Of a DNA stretch of 64,000 bases, positions 47,681-57,502 are shown piece by piece; within the stretch, counting starts at the first letter, position 1; every line of letters starts with the position of its first letter. The position numbers and the translations under genes are program-made. The notes below the pieces were generated by a model. It saw nothing but the letters and a program-made list of their open reading frames with translations. It searched no databases and had not been told where the DNA came from. The DNA is from Pseudomonas lini (GTDB taxonomy: Bacteria; Pseudomonadota; Gammaproteobacteria; Pseudomonadales; Pseudomonadaceae), in assembly GCF_030812475.1 (NCBI RefSeq), contig NZ_JAUSSR010000004.1, forward strand, positions 248,001-312,000, given 5' to 3'.

Positions 47681-49108
47681 ATGTCCTTCCTCCTTGCTCA
47701 CCTGCTGTCCTGGAGCGCCCTGCTCCTGGTGATCGATGCCCTGCTCTGGCACCTCGCTCCGTTCAAACATCGGATCATGCGCGTCGGCGTGCGCCTCGCG
47801 CTGTTCCTGGCCTTCAGTGCGCTCATCATCAACGCCGGCGTCAGCCCGTTGCAGGCGCCGCTATTGGCCGATGATAGCGTGGCCACACTGGGAGCCACGG
47901 CGCTGGGAATTCTCTGGTGGCTGTACGCCGCGCGGGTGCTCACCGAAGTCATCGGCCTGGTGCTGATGCGCCGTATCGGTCACAGCGGCCGCCTGCTGCA
48001 GGATGTCATCGGTGCACTGGTGTTTCTTGTCGCCATCGTCGCGGCCGCCGGTTATGTGCTTGAGCTGCCGGTCAAAGGCTTGCTGGCGACGTCGGGGGTG
48101 GTGGCGATCGTGGTCGGCCTGGCGCTGCAGAGCACGTTGAGCGATGTGTTTTCCGGCATCGTGCTCAACACTACCAAGCCCTACCAGGTAGATGACTGGA
48201 TCATGATCGACGGCGTGGAAGGCAAGGTACTGGACATCGACTGGCGCGCCACCCACCTGCTGACCAGTGCCGGCAGCACGGCGGTGGTGCCGAACTCGGT
48301 GGCGGCCAAGGCGAAGATCGTCAACCTGAGTCGTCCCAGCAACATGCACGGCGTGTCGATCAGCATTCGGGTGCCCAACCACATTCGTCCACGTCGGGTG
48401 CTGGATGCGCTCGATCGCACGCTGCAGGGCAGCAGCAGTCTGCTGCTCAATCCGGCCCCGAAGGCCGTGCTCAAGGAAGCCGGCGAAAGCATGTCCGAAT
48501 ACGTGGCCAGCGGATTTATCACCGACCTGGGCAAAAAAAGCGAAGTGCGCAATCAACTGTTTGACCTGGCCCATAGACACCTGGAAGCGGCGGGTATTTC
48601 CAGACAACTCGACGGCGTGATTGAGCCTTCGACCCGCGCCCGGGCACTGCTGGATGAAGTGAAAGTCTTCCGTTCCTTGAGCGAAAGTGAACGGGACCAA
48701 ATGGCTCAGTGCATGGTCGCGCAGCAATATGCGGCCGGTCAGGTGGTGCTCGAACTGGGCGAAGTGCCTGACAGCCTGATGGTCATCGCCACGGGCGTGG
48801 TCAGCGCAACCGTACCCGATGGCACCGGGCAAACTGAAGCCGGCCGCATGGGGCCGAGCGAGGTTATGGGCGAACAGAGCATCCTCGACGACACACCGTC
48901 GCAGGCAACCTTTACTACATTGACCTCGTGCATCATCTACCGGATCGACAAATCCCTGACCCGCAGTTGCATGGAGCAGCGCACCGAGGTGGGCCGAGCG
49001 TTGAACAAGTTGCAGGCGGTTCGGCAGCAGAACAGTCGGTTAGCGTTGTTGGCCAAGCCGGTACCGATCAAGAAAGGCGGTTTTCTGGGGTGGTTGCACA
49101 AGCGTTGA
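47681..49108 (+). CDS. MscS-type mechanosensitive channel with C-terminal cyclic-nucleotide-binding domain
   Basis: A 475-residue membrane protein. About four helices (1-165) are followed by the MscS core (VVAIVVGLALQSTLSDVFSG pore-lining helix, then TTKPYQVDDWIMIDGVEGKV and TVVPNSVAAKAKIVNLSRP). A C-terminal cNMP-binding fold (about 325-455) has YAAGQVVLELGEVPDSLMVI and EVMGEQSILDDTPSQATFTT. The family is known as bCNG-type channels, many gated by cAMP rather than tension. The GGAG site precedes ATG. Unrelated to the manganese cluster as far as sequence shows. Confidence 0.9.
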   Translation: MSFLLAHLLSWSALLLVIDALLWHLAPFKHRIMRVGVRLALFLAFSALIINAGVSPLQAPLLADDSVATLGATALGILWWLYAARVLTEVIGLVLMRRIGHSGRLLQDVIGALVFLVAIVAAAGYVLELPVKGLLATSGVVAIVVGLALQSTLSDVFSGIVLNTTKPYQVDDWIMIDGVEGKVLDIDWRATHLLTSAGSTAVVPNSVAAKAKIVNLSRPSNMHGVSISIRVPNHIRPRRVLDALDRTLQGSSSLLLNPAPKAVLKEAGESMSEYVASGFITDLGKKSEVRNQLFDLAHRHLEAAGISRQLDGVIEPSTRARALLDEVKVFRSLSESERDQMAQCMVAQQYAAGQVVLELGEVPDSLMVIATGVVSATVPDGTGQTEAGRMGPSEVMGEQSILDDTPSQATFTTLTSCIIYRIDKSLTRSCMEQRTEVGRALNKLQAVRQQNSRLALLAKPVPIKKGGFLGWLHKR

Positions 49109-49130
49109 ATGACGGGTGCACGCATTCCCC

Positions 49131-49362
49131 TGTAGGAGCTGGCTTGCCAGCGAAAGCGGTGGGTCAGTTAATACATGTGTCGACTGACACACCGCCTTCG
49201 CTGGCAAGCCAGCTCCTACAGGATCACCGGCGTACCGCTGAATCGTGGTCAACACAAAACCCTGTAGGAGCCGGCTTGCCGGCGAAGGCGTCTGCATGGA
49301 CGCGGCTTGATGCCGCCTTCGCTGCGATGCGGCGGTCCGACAAGCCAGCTCCTACAGGGGTG
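49131..49362. repeat. Cluster of REP elements
   Basis: At least four REP cores alternate in orientation: TGTAGGAGCTGGCTTGCCAG, CTTCGCTGGCAAGCCAGCTC, TGTAGGAGCCGGCTTGCCGG and CAAGCCAGCTCCTACAGGGG. They lie between the convergent channel and isochorismatase genes. Confidence 0.75.
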
Positions 49363-49374
49363 TGCGTTGACTAC

Positions 49375-50001
49375 TTATCTGGAGGTCAGCACCGAATAGC
49401 TGTTCATCAAGTTGCGGTAGTTGGGAATGCGCGGCGACAGCAGATTCGCCAGGCCTTCCATGTCGTTGCGCCAGTCGCCCTGCAGTTCACACGCCACCGA
49501 GAACCAGTTCACCAGTTGTGCACCGGCTGCCGCCATGCGCGCCCAGGCTGCCTGTTGCACGGTTTCGTTAAAGGTGCCGGAAGCGTCGGTGACCACGAAC
49601 ACTTCAAAACCTTCGGCCAGCGCCGACAAGGTCGGGAAGGTCACGCACACATCAGTCACCACACCGGCAATGATCAGCTGTTTGCGGCCAGTGGCTTTGA
49701 CGGCATTGACGAAATCTTCGTTGTCCCAGGCGTTGATCTGGCCTGGACGGGCAATGTACGGCGCGTCCGGGAACTGCTCTTTCAACTCTGGCACGATCGG
49801 GCCGTTCGGGCCGTTTTCGAAGCTGGTGGTGAGGATGGTCGGCAGTTTGAAGAACTTGGCCACGTCGCCCAGGGCCAGCACGTTGTTCTTGAATTCATTC
49901 GGAGAGAAATCCTGGACCAGCGAGATCAGGCCGGTCTGGTGGTCGACCAGCAGCACAACGGCGTCGTCTTTGTTCAGGCGTTTGTAGGGAACGTTGCTCA
50001 T
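49375..50001 (-). CDS. Isochorismatase-family hydrolase (YcaC-like)
   Basis: A 208-residue cysteine hydrolase. Catalytic features: Asp in AVVLLVDHQTGLI, Lys region NAVKATGRKQLIIAG and the nucleophile Cys in VVTDVCVTFPT. The length and FEVFVVTDASGTFNETVQQA pattern match the YcaC subgroup. The start at 50001 has an AGGAG-type site (GAGGAGTTTTCC). It is third in an operon after the amidohydrolase and a monooxygenase-domain protein. The substrate is not known. Confidence 0.88.
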   Translation of the reverse strand: MSNVPYKRLNKDDAVVLLVDHQTGLISLVQDFSPNEFKNNVLALGDVAKFFKLPTILTTSFENGPNGPIVPELKEQFPDAPYIARPGQINAWDNEDFVNAVKATGRKQLIIAGVVTDVCVTFPTLSALAEGFEVFVVTDASGTFNETVQQAAWARMAAAGAQLVNWFSVACELQGDWRNDMEGLANLLSPRIPNYRNLMNSYSVLTSR

Positions 50002-50069
50002 GGAAAACTCCTCGGTGGATGGTTGTCGCTTGGAGCGCCGGACCAGCGGGCCGGCGCTTTTTATAAAGA

Positions 50070-51908
50070 TCAGAAGGCGAAACACGAGCAGCCAAAGGCG
50101 CCCCAGAAACCGGCGAAATCACTGACCGGCGCGTTGGACAACCGCGCCCGTTCATGGCTGTGGGAGTGCACCGCGCACGGCCCGCTGCAATGGTGAACCT
50201 GCGCCTGCATCGGCGAAGTCGGGCGCCAGTGACCCGGCACCTTGACCACCGGCGACCAGTCCGGCAGCACCGGCACGCTGGCGGGGCCCAGTTTTTCGAA
50301 ATCACCGGCGGCGTACACCACTTTGCCGCCGACCACGGTCAACACTGACTCGATCCATTTGATCGCATCTTCATCGACACTGAAAAAGTCCGCACTCAGG
50401 GCGGCCAGGTCAGCCAGTTGGCCGACCTTGATCATGCCTTTCTTGCCCTGCTCGGAAGAGAACCAGGCACTGCCGTGGGTGAACAACTCCAATGCGGTCT
50501 GGCGGGAAAGTCCTTCGCTGTGCAGTTCCAGGCCACCGACGGTGCGGCCACTGACCATCCAGTACAACGAGGTCCATGGGTTGTAGCTGGACACTCGCGT
50601 GGCGTCGGTGCCGGCACCGACCGGTACCCCTTCGGCCAGCATGCGCTTGATCGGCGGCGTGGCTTCGGCGGCCTTGGCACCGTAACGCTCGACGAAATAT
50701 TCGCCCTGGAACGCCATGCGATCCTGGATCGCAATCCCGCCGCCCAGCGCTCTCACCCGCTCGATGTTCTGTGGGGTGATGGTTTCGGCGTGGTCGAAAA
50801 ACCAGGGCAAGCCATTGAACGGGATGTCCTGATTGACCTTCTCGAACACGTCGAGCATGCGGCTGATGGATTCGTCGTAGGTGGCATGCAAGCGGAACGG
50901 CCAGCGCTGCTCGACCAAATGGCGAACCACCGGTTCCAGTTCGTCTTCCATGGTCTGTGGCAGGTCCGGACGCGGCTCGAGGAAGTCTTCGAAATCCGCC
51001 GCCGAGAACACCAGCATCTCCCCGGCACCGTTGTGCCGCAGGTAATCGTCACCCTGGTGCAGCGTGACGCTGCTGGTCCAGTTCTTGAAGTCGGTCAGCT
51101 CTTCCTTGGGCTTCTGGGTGAACAGGTTGTAGGCGATGCGAATGGTCAGTAGCTGGTCCTTGGCCAGCTGTTCGATCACCTGGTAATCGTCCGGATAGTT
51201 CTGGAATCCACCGCCGGCATCGATGGCGCTGGTCAGGCCGAGACGGTTGAGTTCGCGCATGAACTGGCGGGTCGAGTTGACCTGATATTCCAGTGGCAGC
51301 TTCGGCCCCTTGGCCAGGGTCGAGTACAGAATCATCGCGTTGGGCCGCGCCACCAGCATGCCGGTCGGCTCGCCGTTGGCATCGCGCACAATCTCGCCAC
51401 CTGGCGGGTTCGGCGTATTGCGGGTGTAACCGGCCACGCGCAGCGCTGCGCGGTTGAGCAAGGCGCGGTCGTACAGATGCAGCACGAACACCGGCGTATC
51501 GGGCGCCGCCTGGTTGAGTTCTTCCAGGGTCGGCATACGCTTTTCGGCGAACTGGAATTCGTTCCAGCCACCGACCACACGCACCCACTGCGGTGTCGGG
51601 GTCCGGTCGGCCTGATCCTTGAGCATGCGCAGGGCATCGACCACCGATGGCACGCCTTCCCAGCGCAGTTCGAGGTTGTAGTTCAGGCCGCCGCGGATCA
51701 GGTGCAGGTGCGAGTCGTTGAGGCCGGGGATGACGCAGCGGCCCTTGAGGTCGACAACCTGGGTAGCCGAGCCGCGCAGGGCCATGGCTTCGGCGTCGGT
51801 ACCGACCGCGACGAAGCGGCCGTCGCGGATGGCCACGGCGCTGGCACGCGGGTTTTCCCTGTCAACGGTATGAAACTGGCCATTGAATAAAATCAGATCG
51901 GCGCTCAT
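50070..51908 (-). CDS. YtcJ-like metal-dependent amidohydrolase
   Basis: A 612-residue amidohydrolase. Metal-binding HLHL lies in IPGLNDSHLHLIRGG (about 65-72). Other landmarks are GGWNEFQFAEKRMPTLEELN, the carboxylate/His sites in WPFRLHATYDESISRML and GLPWFFDHAETITP, and C-terminal DATRVSSYNPWTSLYWMVSG, typical of the YtcJ/Nfd group. The C-terminal 40 residues include a His/Cys-rich tail (HHCSGPCAVHSHSHERARLS) not usual for the core family. Its start overlaps the upstream stop (ATGA). Confidence 0.88.
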   Translation of the reverse strand: MSADLILFNGQFHTVDRENPRASAVAIRDGRFVAVGTDAEAMALRGSATQVVDLKGRCVIPGLNDSHLHLIRGGLNYNLELRWEGVPSVVDALRMLKDQADRTPTPQWVRVVGGWNEFQFAEKRMPTLEELNQAAPDTPVFVLHLYDRALLNRAALRVAGYTRNTPNPPGGEIVRDANGEPTGMLVARPNAMILYSTLAKGPKLPLEYQVNSTRQFMRELNRLGLTSAIDAGGGFQNYPDDYQVIEQLAKDQLLTIRIAYNLFTQKPKEELTDFKNWTSSVTLHQGDDYLRHNGAGEMLVFSAADFEDFLEPRPDLPQTMEDELEPVVRHLVEQRWPFRLHATYDESISRMLDVFEKVNQDIPFNGLPWFFDHAETITPQNIERVRALGGGIAIQDRMAFQGEYFVERYGAKAAEATPPIKRMLAEGVPVGAGTDATRVSSYNPWTSLYWMVSGRTVGGLELHSEGLSRQTALELFTHGSAWFSSEQGKKGMIKVGQLADLAALSADFFSVDEDAIKWIESVLTVVGGKVVYAAGDFEKLGPASVPVLPDWSPVVKVPGHWRPTSPMQAQVHHCSGPCAVHSHSHERARLSNAPVSDFAGFWGAFGCSCFAF

Positions 51909-52495
51909 CGCGTTTCCTTTGGCTGATTGGAAGAGGAAAGCCAGGGCGCGAACAGGCGCGTCGCCATCGGCATGAACAGGTACACCACCGAGACCACGAT
52001 GGTCAGGGTGATCAGGAAGGTCGCGACCACGTAGTGGGAGAGGAAGGCGTTGAGCTGCAACAGCGGTCCCCAGAGCAGTGGCACCAGCAAGGTGTGCGGC
52101 AGAATCACCAACAGCGTCACCACCGCCTGCTTCCAGCGCGGCGGTGGTGGACCCGCATCGGCCTGGGGGGCGAACCAGAACTCGTTGACCGGGTTGACCT
52201 CGGTCTGGTCGCCGTCCGCCAGCATCGGCGTGGCTTGCTCGACCAGGCTCTGGCGTTGCGGCGAATCGAGCCAGCGCTGCATCGCTTCGGTGGAGCAGAA
52301 ACGCAGCACGCAGGTGTACAGGTCGAGGCCGGCGTTCTTGCCGCGCATCACATCCACCCCCAAGTGCCCTTCCTGCTGCCCGGCAATGCTGACGATGTTG
52401 CGCAACCAGGCTTCGTAAGGCACCTCGAACCCGGCCTTGACCCGGTGTTTGATGACCAGGGTCACGACTTCTTCGAAACGATTGACTTCAGGCAT
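51905..52495 (-). CDS. Antibiotic biosynthesis monooxygenase (ABM) domain membrane protein
   Basis: A 196-residue protein. An ABM-type ferredoxin-like domain at about 10-95 (VTLVIKHRVKAGFEVPYEAW, GHLGVDVMRG, YTCVLRFCSTEAMQRWLDSP) is followed by two membrane helices (about 125-180, VTLLVILPHTLLVPLLWGPL). This ABM-plus-helices form is common in bacteria with no firm function. First gene of the operon with the amidohydrolase and isochorismatase-like enzyme. Confidence 0.85.
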   Translation of the reverse strand: MPEVNRFEEVVTLVIKHRVKAGFEVPYEAWLRNIVSIAGQQEGHLGVDVMRGKNAGLDLYTCVLRFCSTEAMQRWLDSPQRQSLVEQATPMLADGDQTEVNPVNEFWFAPQADAGPPPPRWKQAVVTLLVILPHTLLVPLLWGPLLQLNAFLSHYVVATFLITLTIVVSVVYLFMPMATRLFAPWLSSSNQPKETR

Positions 52496-52695
52496 GACGC
52501 AAGGCTCCGCAGTGACGAAGATTGAATGCCAGCCGCCCCGGGCCGGCGGTAAGGATGCGGGGCTTTGCAGCCTCCCGTCGCGAAACGTTCATGGACTACC
52601 TTGCACAAATCAAAAACCACCGGCGTCAAGGCGCCGGAACCGGGTTTGATAGTGCCGGGGTGAAGGCGGGGAAAATTGGATGTACGTGCTCTTTT

Positions 52696-53616
52696 TCAGA
52701 TCAAGATGTTCAGCGGCTCAGACATGAACTGACCGATCCGCGCCCGCAACCACCGCTCCGCCGGATCATTGTCATGCACCCCGCTCCATGCCATCGACAG
52801 CTGCGCCGCCTCTATCGCAAAGGGTGGATCCTCGGCGCGCAACGCACACCCCTCGACCAACGCACACGCCGCATAATCAGGCACCGTCGCAATCATCTCC
52901 GTCCCGGCCAGCAGCGCCCGCAACCCACTGAACTGCGGCACTCCCAATACCACCCGTCGACTGCGCCCGATCTTCGCCAGGTCAAGATCGATGTTGCCGC
53001 TCAGATCCCCTGAAAACGACACCATCGCATGGGGCCGCGCACAGTATTCGTCCAACGTCAGCGCCCCCGGTCGCTTGTCACCGCGCAACACCTTGCATGG
53101 AATGTCGCGCAACGTCTTGCGCTTGGCATTGGCCGGCAGATCCGTGGTGTAACTGACCCCCACCGAAATCTCCCCTGAGGCCAGCAACGCCGGCATCAAC
53201 AGGTAATTGGCCCGACGCACCACCACAATGATCCCCGGCGCCTCCTCCCGCAGCTGCGTCAACAGCGGCGGGAACAAGCCGAACTCGGCATCGTCCGAAA
53301 GACCGATGCGAAATACATCGCAGCTGGTCGCCGGATCGAACTCCCTGGCTCGGCTCACGGCGCCGGAAATGGTGTCCATCGCCGGCTGCAACTCCTTGAG
53401 AATCGCCAGCGCCCGCGCCGTCGGTTCCATCCCGCGGCCATTGCGCAGCAACAGCGGATCGTCGAACAAATCGCGAAGCCGCCCCAACGCCGCACTCACC
53501 GCCGGTTGGCCCATGAACAGCTTTTCCGCCACACGGGTCAGGTTCTTTTCGAACATCAAGGCCTCGAAAATCACCAGCAGGTTCATGTCGACGCGGCGCA
53601 GATCGTTACGGTTCAT
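52696..53616 (-). CDS. LysR-family transcriptional regulator (NodD/NahR-like)
   Basis: A 306-residue LysR protein. The winged helix starts MNRNDLRRVDMNLLVIFEAL with KNLTRVAEKLFMGQPAVSAA. The effector domain carries FRIGLSDDAEFGLFPPLLTQ, VGVSYTTDLPANAKRKTL and AWSGVHDNDPAERWLRARIG, a NahR/LinR-type pattern. Two direct repeats of ATAGGTATGGCTC lie just before its start. It may control the enzyme operon at 49.4-52.5 kb, which lies downstream on the same strand, or the divergent AraC-like gene. Confidence 0.88.
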   Translation of the reverse strand: MNRNDLRRVDMNLLVIFEALMFEKNLTRVAEKLFMGQPAVSAALGRLRDLFDDPLLLRNGRGMEPTARALAILKELQPAMDTISGAVSRAREFDPATSCDVFRIGLSDDAEFGLFPPLLTQLREEAPGIIVVVRRANYLLMPALLASGEISVGVSYTTDLPANAKRKTLRDIPCKVLRGDKRPGALTLDEYCARPHAMVSFSGDLSGNIDLDLAKIGRSRRVVLGVPQFSGLRALLAGTEMIATVPDYAACALVEGCALRAEDPPFAIEAAQLSMAWSGVHDNDPAERWLRARIGQFMSEPLNILI

Positions 53617-53787
53617 AGGTATGGCTCATAGGTATGGCTCCGTTGTGTGTTCAGCCAGGCGCGGGGCTGAAGAGTGTGTCTGACTTTGCTCAAGACTGCC
53701 CGTCACAAACGAAGAATTAACAACGTTTAACTCGCGTGCCAGAGCGCCCGGGACCAAGAATGGATCTCTCCAACACGGACATTTGCC

Positions 53788-54201
53788 ATGGCTCACTGTC
53801 AGCAAAGCGCTGCTCGCGCGCCAGTCAATGAAACGAAGAAAAACACCGGCGGCCTCACCCCGTGGCGTGAGAGCCTGGTCAAGCAGCTGATTCTCGACCG
53901 TCTCGGTGAAACACTGGAAGTCACCGATCTGGCCCAGGCCTGCGCGCTCTCGCGCAGTCATTTCTCCCGCGCGTTCAAATGCAGCACCGGCCTCTCGCCC
54001 CAGGACTGGATTCGCCACCAACGCATTGCGCGGGCCAAGCAGCTGATTCGCAACACTGACTTGACGCTGACGCAAATCAGCCTGGAATGCGGCTTCTGCG
54101 ATCAGGCGCACTTCTGCCACATCTTCACCCGCAGCGAGGGCATCAATCCGTTTGCCTGGCGCTGCCAGACCCTGCGAGCCCTTCCACGCACCACCCAGTA
54201 G
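53788..54201 (+). CDS. AraC-type DNA-binding protein without effector domain
   Basis: A 137-residue protein consisting almost only of the AraC double helix-turn-helix (VTDLAQACALSRSHFSRAFK, LSPQDWIRHQRIARAKQLIR, LTQISLECGFCDQAHFCHIF). It has a short unstructured N-terminus and no ligand-binding domain, so it resembles MarA/SoxS-sized regulators controlled by level rather than ligand. It diverges from the LysR gene. Normal start, no sign of truncation. Confidence 0.85.
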   Translation: MAHCQQSAARAPVNETKKNTGGLTPWRESLVKQLILDRLGETLEVTDLAQACALSRSHFSRAFKCSTGLSPQDWIRHQRIARAKQLIRNTDLTLTQISLECGFCDQAHFCHIFTRSEGINPFAWRCQTLRALPRTTQ

Positions 54202-54212
54202 TCGCCGTGGCC

Positions 54213-54316
54213 CCTGTAGGAGCGAGCTCGCTCGCGATGGACTCAAAGGCAACGCGTTCATTCAGAAGGAACGCGTTATCGTTAACGTCCATCGCGAGCA
54301 AGCTCGCTCCTACAGG
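54213..54316. repeat. REPIN
   Basis: CTGTAGGAGCGAGCTCGCTC and CGCGAGCAAGCTCGCTCCTA are inverted REP cores around a 60-base spacer that also contains AACGCGTT twice. Confidence 0.8.
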
Positions 54317-54483
54317 GTTGGGCGTTGACCATCATTCATTGGTACGCAGCTGAACCGCATCGCTAAGCCAGACGCGCCACGAGATCTTTGGCACACTTGA
54401 CGCATCAGCCCTGATAGGAGAGTTTTGGGCGCAGACCTGACGCAGTACGCGTTAATCGTTGTGAATTTGCGCGGAGAGCCCCG

Positions 54484-57282
54484 TTGACCCTTTCCCCCGA
54501 ACAGGCCGTCCATTTTGGCCCTTACCGGGTCTATCCCGGCCAACGCCTGGTGATGGAAGCCGACCAGCCCTTGCGCCTGGGCCGGCGAGCCCTGGACATT
54601 CTGTTGATCCTGCTGGAACACGCCGGGAATGTGGTCAGCAAGCAAGCGCTGATCGCCCGGGTCTGGCCAAAAAGCATCGTGGAAGACATCAACCTGCGTG
54701 TGCACATGGCGGCGTTGCGCAAAGCCCTCGGCGATGGTCAGGCCGGCCAGCGCTACATCGTCACCGTCGCCCAGCGAGGCTACAGTTTTGTGGCGCCCTA
54801 TTCCCTGGAACAGGTCGCCCCACATCCCGGCAGCGACGTCCCCCCACCGAGCGGCCACAACCTGCCCGTACGGCGCACCCGCCCGATCGGTCGCCAGTCA
54901 TTGGTCGACAGTCTGGTGGTGCAACTGGCGCGCCAGCGCTTCATCACCCTGGTCGGCCCCGGCGGCATCGGCAAGACCACCGTGGCGTTGCACGTCGCCG
55001 AACAACTGATCGGGCGCTACCGGGACGGCATCCGCCTGCTGGACCTGGCACCGATCAACGACCCGTCGATGATCACCCATCACCTGGCGACGCTGCTTGA
55101 CCTGTCACTGCACGATGCCGAACCCACGAACGGCCTGGCGGCGTGCCTGCACGAGCGGCAGATGCTGCTGGTGATCGACAATTGTGAACACCTGATCGAC
55201 GCGATCGCGGTGCTGAGCGAAAGCATCCTGCGCGGTGCACCCCAGGTGCATATCCTGGCCACCAGCCGCGAGAGCCTGCGGGCCGAAGGCGAATACGTCC
55301 AGCGCCTGGACTCGCTGGATTGCCCTCCCCCCATCAACGAACGCGCCCAGGCCCTGGAATACTCCGCACTGCAGTTGTTCGTCGAGCGTGCGATGGCCAG
55401 CCATGACAGCTTCGAACTGACCGATGACGAGTTGCCGCTGGCCATTGAAATCTGCCGTCGTCTGGACGGCATTCCGCTGGCCATCGAACTGGCTGCGGCG
55501 CAGGTGGGCAGCCTGGGCCTGAGCGGCCTGCGGGAGCAACTGCAAGGCAGTTTTCACCTGCTCACCCAAGGCGGTCATTCGGTGCCGGGGCGCCATCAGA
55601 CCCTGCGCGCCACGCTGGACTGGAGCTTCGAACTGCTCAGCCCGTGCGAACAGACATGCCTGCGTCGACTGGGGATCTTCAGGGGTGGCTTCACCCTGCA
55701 GTCAGCGGCGGCGGTGATTGTCGGCGAACACATCGAACCCCGCGCGGTGTTTGGCTCGATCACGCAACTGGTGGCCAAATCGCTGCTCAATGTGGAGGTG
55801 GGCGATGAAGAAGTGTTCTACCGTCTGCTCGACACCACCCGCAGCTATGCCCTGGAAAAACTCGACCTGGCCGCCGATGTGCAAGGCACCCGGGAGCGCC
55901 ATGCCGAACACTGTCTGACCCTGATGCGTCAGGCCCGGCACGACTGGGAGCTGATCGCGACCCGGCTGTGGATCGAGCGCTATGCCCGCAGCCTGGAAGA
56001 CATTCGTTCGGCCCTCCACTGGGGCCTGACTGCACAAGGACCGCAGACCCTGGCAATCCATCTGGCCGCGACGTCCACGCCGTTGTGGCAGGAACTGTCG
56101 CTGCTCAAGGAACACGGGGCCTATGTGCGCAAGGCGCTGGCCTTGCTCGACGCAGCCCCCGAGCCCTGCGCGCAACTGAAAATGACCCTCAAGCTGGCCC
56201 TTGGCAGTTCGTGCTACCACACCGAGGGCGGTACAGCGGAAACGATCGACGCCTTCGTCAACGCCCGGGCGCTGGCCAAATCGTGCAACGACCTGGACGG
56301 TCAACTGCGAGCGGTGTCCGGGCACATGGCGGTCAACCTCGGTTGCGCCAACTATCAAACGGCGCTGGAGCAGAGCCGACAATTCGACCGACTGGGATTG
56401 CAGGGCGATGGGCTGTTGACCCTCAGCGCGCAGCGCTTGCGGGTGCTGGCCCTGCACTTCGCCGGCGATCAGCCGGCGGCACGGGTGAATGCCGAACAGG
56501 TCCTGCAGCGCATGGCCCAGAGCGGGCACCTCAACCGCTTTACCCACGGTTTCGGCGTGCAGTACGACCAGAGCGTTGCCGCCCTGACCATCCTGGCGCG
56601 CATTCTCTGGTTGCAGGGCCACCCGGAACAGGCCTGGCGCACTGCCCGCCAGGCGTTGGATATCGCGATCCAGATCGACCACGGCACGTCCATATGCTAC
56701 ACCCTGGCGCTGGCCGGCTGCCTGATCGCCCATTACAACGGTGATACCCGTACCGCCCGCAAACTGTTGCGTCTGCTGCTGGAGCAAGCCCAAAAACATT
56801 CGGTGCTGCTGTTCTACACCTGGGCTCGCCACTATGCGCAGGTGATCGACCACGTCGAAGCGCGACCGCAGCCACAACCGGTCAGCGGGTTGATCAAGGA
56901 CATCATGGTCACGCTGGACAACCGTTTCGTCGATGACGCCTTGCTGCACCGGGCCGATACCGGCGCCGCAGGCTGGAGCACGGCGGAAATTCTGCGGGCC
57001 AGGGCCCAAACGCTACTGAACGAAGACTGCCCGCTGAAAACCGCAGCGGCCGAGGCGCTATTGATCAGGGCGCTCAACGTGGCAAAAACCCAAGGCGCCC
57101 TGACCTGGGAACTGCGCAGCGCCACCGCATTGGCGCAGCTTTGGCTGAGTCAGGGCCGTTATGGGCAAGCCCATGAGCTGCTGGCGCCGATCTATCAACG
57201 CTTCACTGAAGGCTTTAGCACACCGGACCTGACGACGGTCCGTCGCTTACTCGATCGCTTGCAGCGCCATCTGGCCGCCTGA
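54484..57282 (+). CDS. Winged-helix/STAND ATPase transcriptional regulator with TPR-like C-terminus
   Basis: A 932-residue regulator. An OmpR/CadC-type winged helix at about 10-100 (YPGQRLVMEADQPLRLGRRA, LIARVWPKSIVEDINLRVHM) is followed by an NTPase domain with Walker A GPGGIGKTT (about 158-166), Walker B MLLVIDNCEHLI and GIPLAIELAAAQV (about 335). A long helical-repeat region from about 480 follows. The best start is TTG at 54484, 7 bases after GGAGAG. Such proteins sense ligands through the repeats. The target is unknown. It is a full-length paralogue of the truncated gene at 57421-58908. Confidence 0.85.
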   Translation: MTLSPEQAVHFGPYRVYPGQRLVMEADQPLRLGRRALDILLILLEHAGNVVSKQALIARVWPKSIVEDINLRVHMAALRKALGDGQAGQRYIVTVAQRGYSFVAPYSLEQVAPHPGSDVPPPSGHNLPVRRTRPIGRQSLVDSLVVQLARQRFITLVGPGGIGKTTVALHVAEQLIGRYRDGIRLLDLAPINDPSMITHHLATLLDLSLHDAEPTNGLAACLHERQMLLVIDNCEHLIDAIAVLSESILRGAPQVHILATSRESLRAEGEYVQRLDSLDCPPPINERAQALEYSALQLFVERAMASHDSFELTDDELPLAIEICRRLDGIPLAIELAAAQVGSLGLSGLREQLQGSFHLLTQGGHSVPGRHQTLRATLDWSFELLSPCEQTCLRRLGIFRGGFTLQSAAAVIVGEHIEPRAVFGSITQLVAKSLLNVEVGDEEVFYRLLDTTRSYALEKLDLAADVQGTRERHAEHCLTLMRQARHDWELIATRLWIERYARSLEDIRSALHWGLTAQGPQTLAIHLAATSTPLWQELSLLKEHGAYVRKALALLDAAPEPCAQLKMTLKLALGSSCYHTEGGTAETIDAFVNARALAKSCNDLDGQLRAVSGHMAVNLGCANYQTALEQSRQFDRLGLQGDGLLTLSAQRLRVLALHFAGDQPAARVNAEQVLQRMAQSGHLNRFTHGFGVQYDQSVAALTILARILWLQGHPEQAWRTARQALDIAIQIDHGTSICYTLALAGCLIAHYNGDTRTARKLLRLLLEQAQKHSVLLFYTWARHYAQVIDHVEARPQPQPVSGLIKDIMVTLDNRFVDDALLHRADTGAAGWSTAEILRARAQTLLNEDCPLKTAAAEALLIRALNVAKTQGALTWELRSATALAQLWLSQGRYGQAHELLAPIYQRFTEGFSTPDLTTVRRLLDRLQRHLAA

Positions 57283-57366
57283 CGTCCAGCGCGCCCGGCT
57301 GATGTAGCGGGCGTAGCGCATTTCGAAGGCGCGCAAGTCTCCCTCGTGTCGTAATGCCGTTCATTT

Positions 57367-57502
57367 AAGCGCAATGCGCTTCCCCGTAGGAGCGAGCTTG
57401 CTCGCGATGGTCGTTAACGATTACGCGTGTTTACCGGCTAAACGCGGCGCTCTTGAATCCATCGCGAGCAAGCTCGCTCCTACAGGGACGCGCATTGCGC
57501 TT
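57367..57502. repeat. REPIN with extended inverted arms
   Basis: AAGCGCAATGCGC and GCGCATTGCGCTT lie outside inverted REP cores (TAGGAGCGAGCTTGCTCGCG, ATCGCGAGCAAGCTCGCTCC), giving a hairpin about 136 bases long. Its right half supplies the last codons and the stop of the neighbouring minus-strand regulator gene. Confidence 0.85.
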